Part shown: positions 5,893 to 7,366 of the stretch, one piece after another | Position numbering within the stretch: position 1 is the stretch's first letter | Layout: each line of letters opens with the position of its first letter | Source: an uncultured Butyricicoccus sp. | Lineage (GTDB): Bacteria > Bacillota > Clostridia > Oscillospirales > Butyricicoccaceae | Reading direction: 5' to 3' | DNA: 7,366 bases | NCBI GenBank assembly: GCA_900557315.1 | Contig: USSI01000062.1 | Location: 1 to 7,366, forward strand | Program-made: the position numbers and the translations under genes | Notes under the pieces: model-generated | What the model saw: the letters and a program-made list of their open reading frames with translations, nothing else | What the model was told of the DNA's origin: nothing | Database searches by the model: none

Positions 5893-5928
5893 GATATATG
5901 TGAAAATATCGAACGAAGGGAGATCGCT

Positions 5929-7366
5929 ATGCGCAGAATCTTAGGCCGGCTGCTTGGCGACCGGCGTGTTGTCGGCGGCTTCCTGCTGGCAGTTCAGCTG
6001 GTCATTGTCATGTATGGGCTTGACTGGATCAGTATGCGGTGGAGCTGGATGCCCTACACGTTGACCATCCTAAGCTTTATTATTGTGATCTGGCTGGTGC
6101 GGAAATACGATAATCCCATGTACAAGATCACCTGGATTATTGTTATTCTTCTTCTGCCGTTGTTCGGCGGCCTGTTTTATCTGCTTTGGGGCAATACGCC
6201 ATTCAACCGCGCGCGTACACAGCATCAATACGAACCCAATCCGCCGGATTTTACCGATTATATGCGCACACCTGCGACTGCGGAACTGGCAGCGGAGCAT
6301 CCGCGCCGTGCTGCGCAGGCCCGCTATATTGCATCCCTCAACGGGATGCCCGCCTGGACCAATACAGAAGCACGCTATTTCCGCGTAGGGGAAGAAATGT
6401 TTGCAGCTATGTGCGAAGAATTGCAGCACGCAAAAAAATTTGTTTTTTTTGAATATTTTATCATTGAAGAGGGCGTGATGTGGAATACCATACTGGATAT
6501 TCTCAAACAAAAGGTGCGGGAAGGTGTGGATGTCCGCGTCATCTATGATGATGTCGGTTCGATTGCTACCCTGCCTTTGAACTACGACCGGTATTTGCTC
6601 TCGCTTGGCATCCGCGCGGTACGGTTCAACCGCTTTGTGCCCACGTTGAATACCTACCTGAACTACCGCAACCACCGGAAAATGATGATTATCGACGGAA
6701 ACGTCGGCTTTATGGGCGGCATCAATCTTGCTGATGAATATATCAACAAAAAAGTGCGTTTCGGCCACTGGAAGGACACCGGTATCATGCTGCGCGGCGA
6801 AGGAACCGCCAACATGACCTCGCTTTTTTTGCAGATGTGGGAATACGTGACAGGGGAGACTGTCCCGCCGCTCGATGCCTATCTGCCGACGGCGAAACTC
6901 CCGCCGGACGGATATGTGCAGCCGTTTGCAGATTCACCGCTTGACGACATCAATATCGGGGAATCCGCATATCTGCAAATTATCCACAATGCGCGTAACT
7001 ATGTTTATATTACGACCCCGTACCTGGTGTTGGATAACGAAATGATTACCGCGTTGACCATTGCGGCACAGTCGGGGGTGGATGTGCGTATTCTGACGCC
7101 CGGCATCCCGGACAAGAAGCCTGTATATATGATTACACGGTCATATTACCAGCAGCTGCACCGCGCGGGTGTAAAGATTTACGAATACCGTCCAGGCTTC
7201 CTGCATGCAAAAAGCATTGTGTCGGATGATGACATTGCGATTGTCGGCACAATCAACATGGATTTTCGTTCGTTCTTTTTGCATTTTGAATGCGCTACCT
7301 GCTTTTACAGCAGTTCAGTTGTCAGTGCAGTCAAGCAGGACATTCTGGAGACGATCAATGTCAGCC
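5929..7366 (+). CDS. cls: Cardiolipin synthase, C-terminus cut by window edge
   Basis: This is a membrane-bound phospholipase-D-superfamily enzyme that condenses two phosphatidylglycerols into cardiolipin and glycerol. I translated 479 codons with no stop; the family is usually about 480-515 aa, so probably only the last few tens of residues are missing. Hydrophobic segments lie at about residues 15-33, 41-58 and 67-87, the last ending in the characteristic PLFGGLFYLLWG. The first HKD motif is H249-K251-D256 (NHRKMMIIDGNVGFMGGIN). The second is H426-K428-D433 (LHAKSIVSDDDIAIVGTINMDFRSF). Both active sites are intact, and WKDTGIMLRG at 281-290 is also typical. The ATG has AAGGGAG (5916-5922) with 6-bp spacing and its own promoter. 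It diverges from the peptidase-degV operon. An adjacent DegV lipid-binding gene is consistent with a lipid-related neighbourhood, but no functional link is shown. Confidence 0.95.
   Translation, partial: MRRILGRLLGDRRVVGGFLLAVQLVIVMYGLDWISMRWSWMPYTLTILSFIIVIWLVRKYDNPMYKITWIIVILLLPLFGGLFYLLWGNTPFNRARTQHQYEPNPPDFTDYMRTPATAELAAEHPRRAAQARYIASLNGMPAWTNTEARYFRVGEEMFAAMCEELQHAKKFVFFEYFIIEEGVMWNTILDILKQKVREGVDVRVIYDDVGSIATLPLNYDRYLLSLGIRAVRFNRFVPTLNTYLNYRNHRKMMIIDGNVGFMGGINLADEYINKKVRFGHWKDTGIMLRGEGTANMTSLFLQMWEYVTGETVPPLDAYLPTAKLPPDGYVQPFADSPLDDINIGESAYLQIIHNARNYVYITTPYLVLDNEMITALTIAAQSGVDVRILTPGIPDKKPVYMITRSYYQQLHRAGVKIYEYRPGFLHAKSIVSDDDIAIVGTINMDFRSFFLHFECATCFYSSSVVSAVKQDILETINVS

Noticed and set aside
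6426..6452. A7 and T8 runs in the cls gene that could suggest a slippage or frameshift site
   Set aside because: The frame continues unbroken on both sides through both HKD motifs, so no frameshift is needed.
6070..6768. 232-codon open frame on the minus strand
   Set aside because: It is antisense to cardiolipin synthase, whose frame is strongly conserved, and its translation resembles no family I recognise.

Overview
The window looks like a chromosomal segment of a Gram-positive, probably endospore-related Clostridia member (Firmicutes). The evidence is a Spo0A-type effector domain, a YitT membrane protein, a DegV lipid-binding protein, a fragment of the spore gene dpaA (spoVFA), a Firmicutes-type cardiolipin synthase, and strong AGGAGG-like ribosome binding sites. 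The moderately GC-rich sequence and gene types would fit the Oscillospiraceae/Butyricicoccaceae area, but that placement is only a guess.

Layout, left to right. (1) Positions 2-1222 (+): a large serine recombinase whose N-terminus lies beyond the left edge. (2) Positions 1223-1367: a 145-bp intergenic region with two perfect tandem Spo0A boxes (TGTCGAA) exactly 10 bp apart, plus candidate sigma-H and sigma-A promoters. (3) Positions 1368-2108 (+): a divergent Spo0A-like response regulator. (4) Positions 2194-3096 (+): a YitT/DUF2179 membrane protein with its own good sigma-A promoter, closed by a strong terminator at 3115-3142. (5) Positions 3572-3075 (-): the N-terminal half of dipicolinate synthase subunit A. 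Homology stops at the domain boundary (about 3177), after which the frame runs through the YitT terminator. (6) Positions 4567-3698 and 5784-4591 (-): a DegV protein and an M24B metallopeptidase in a two-gene operon. (7) A divergent promoter region with a 16-bp palindrome bridging the two -35 elements. (8) Positions 5929-7366 (+): cardiolipin synthase, cut by the right edge shortly after its second HKD motif.

How it may fit together. The right part (degV, peptidase, cls) reads as ordinary housekeeping and lipid-related genes. The left part is more interesting: a serine recombinase, a Spo0A-like regulator preceded by Spo0A boxes, and a spore gene broken at its domain boundary. One model is an intervening element inside dpaA, analogous to skin in sigK or vfbin in spoVFB, with the recombinase and perhaps the regulator as cargo. 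The simpler alternative is that dpaA was truncated by a deletion or rearrangement, and that a separate mobile element ends near position 1223. The window alone cannot separate these. The test is whether the rest of dpaA lies on the minus strand beyond the left edge.
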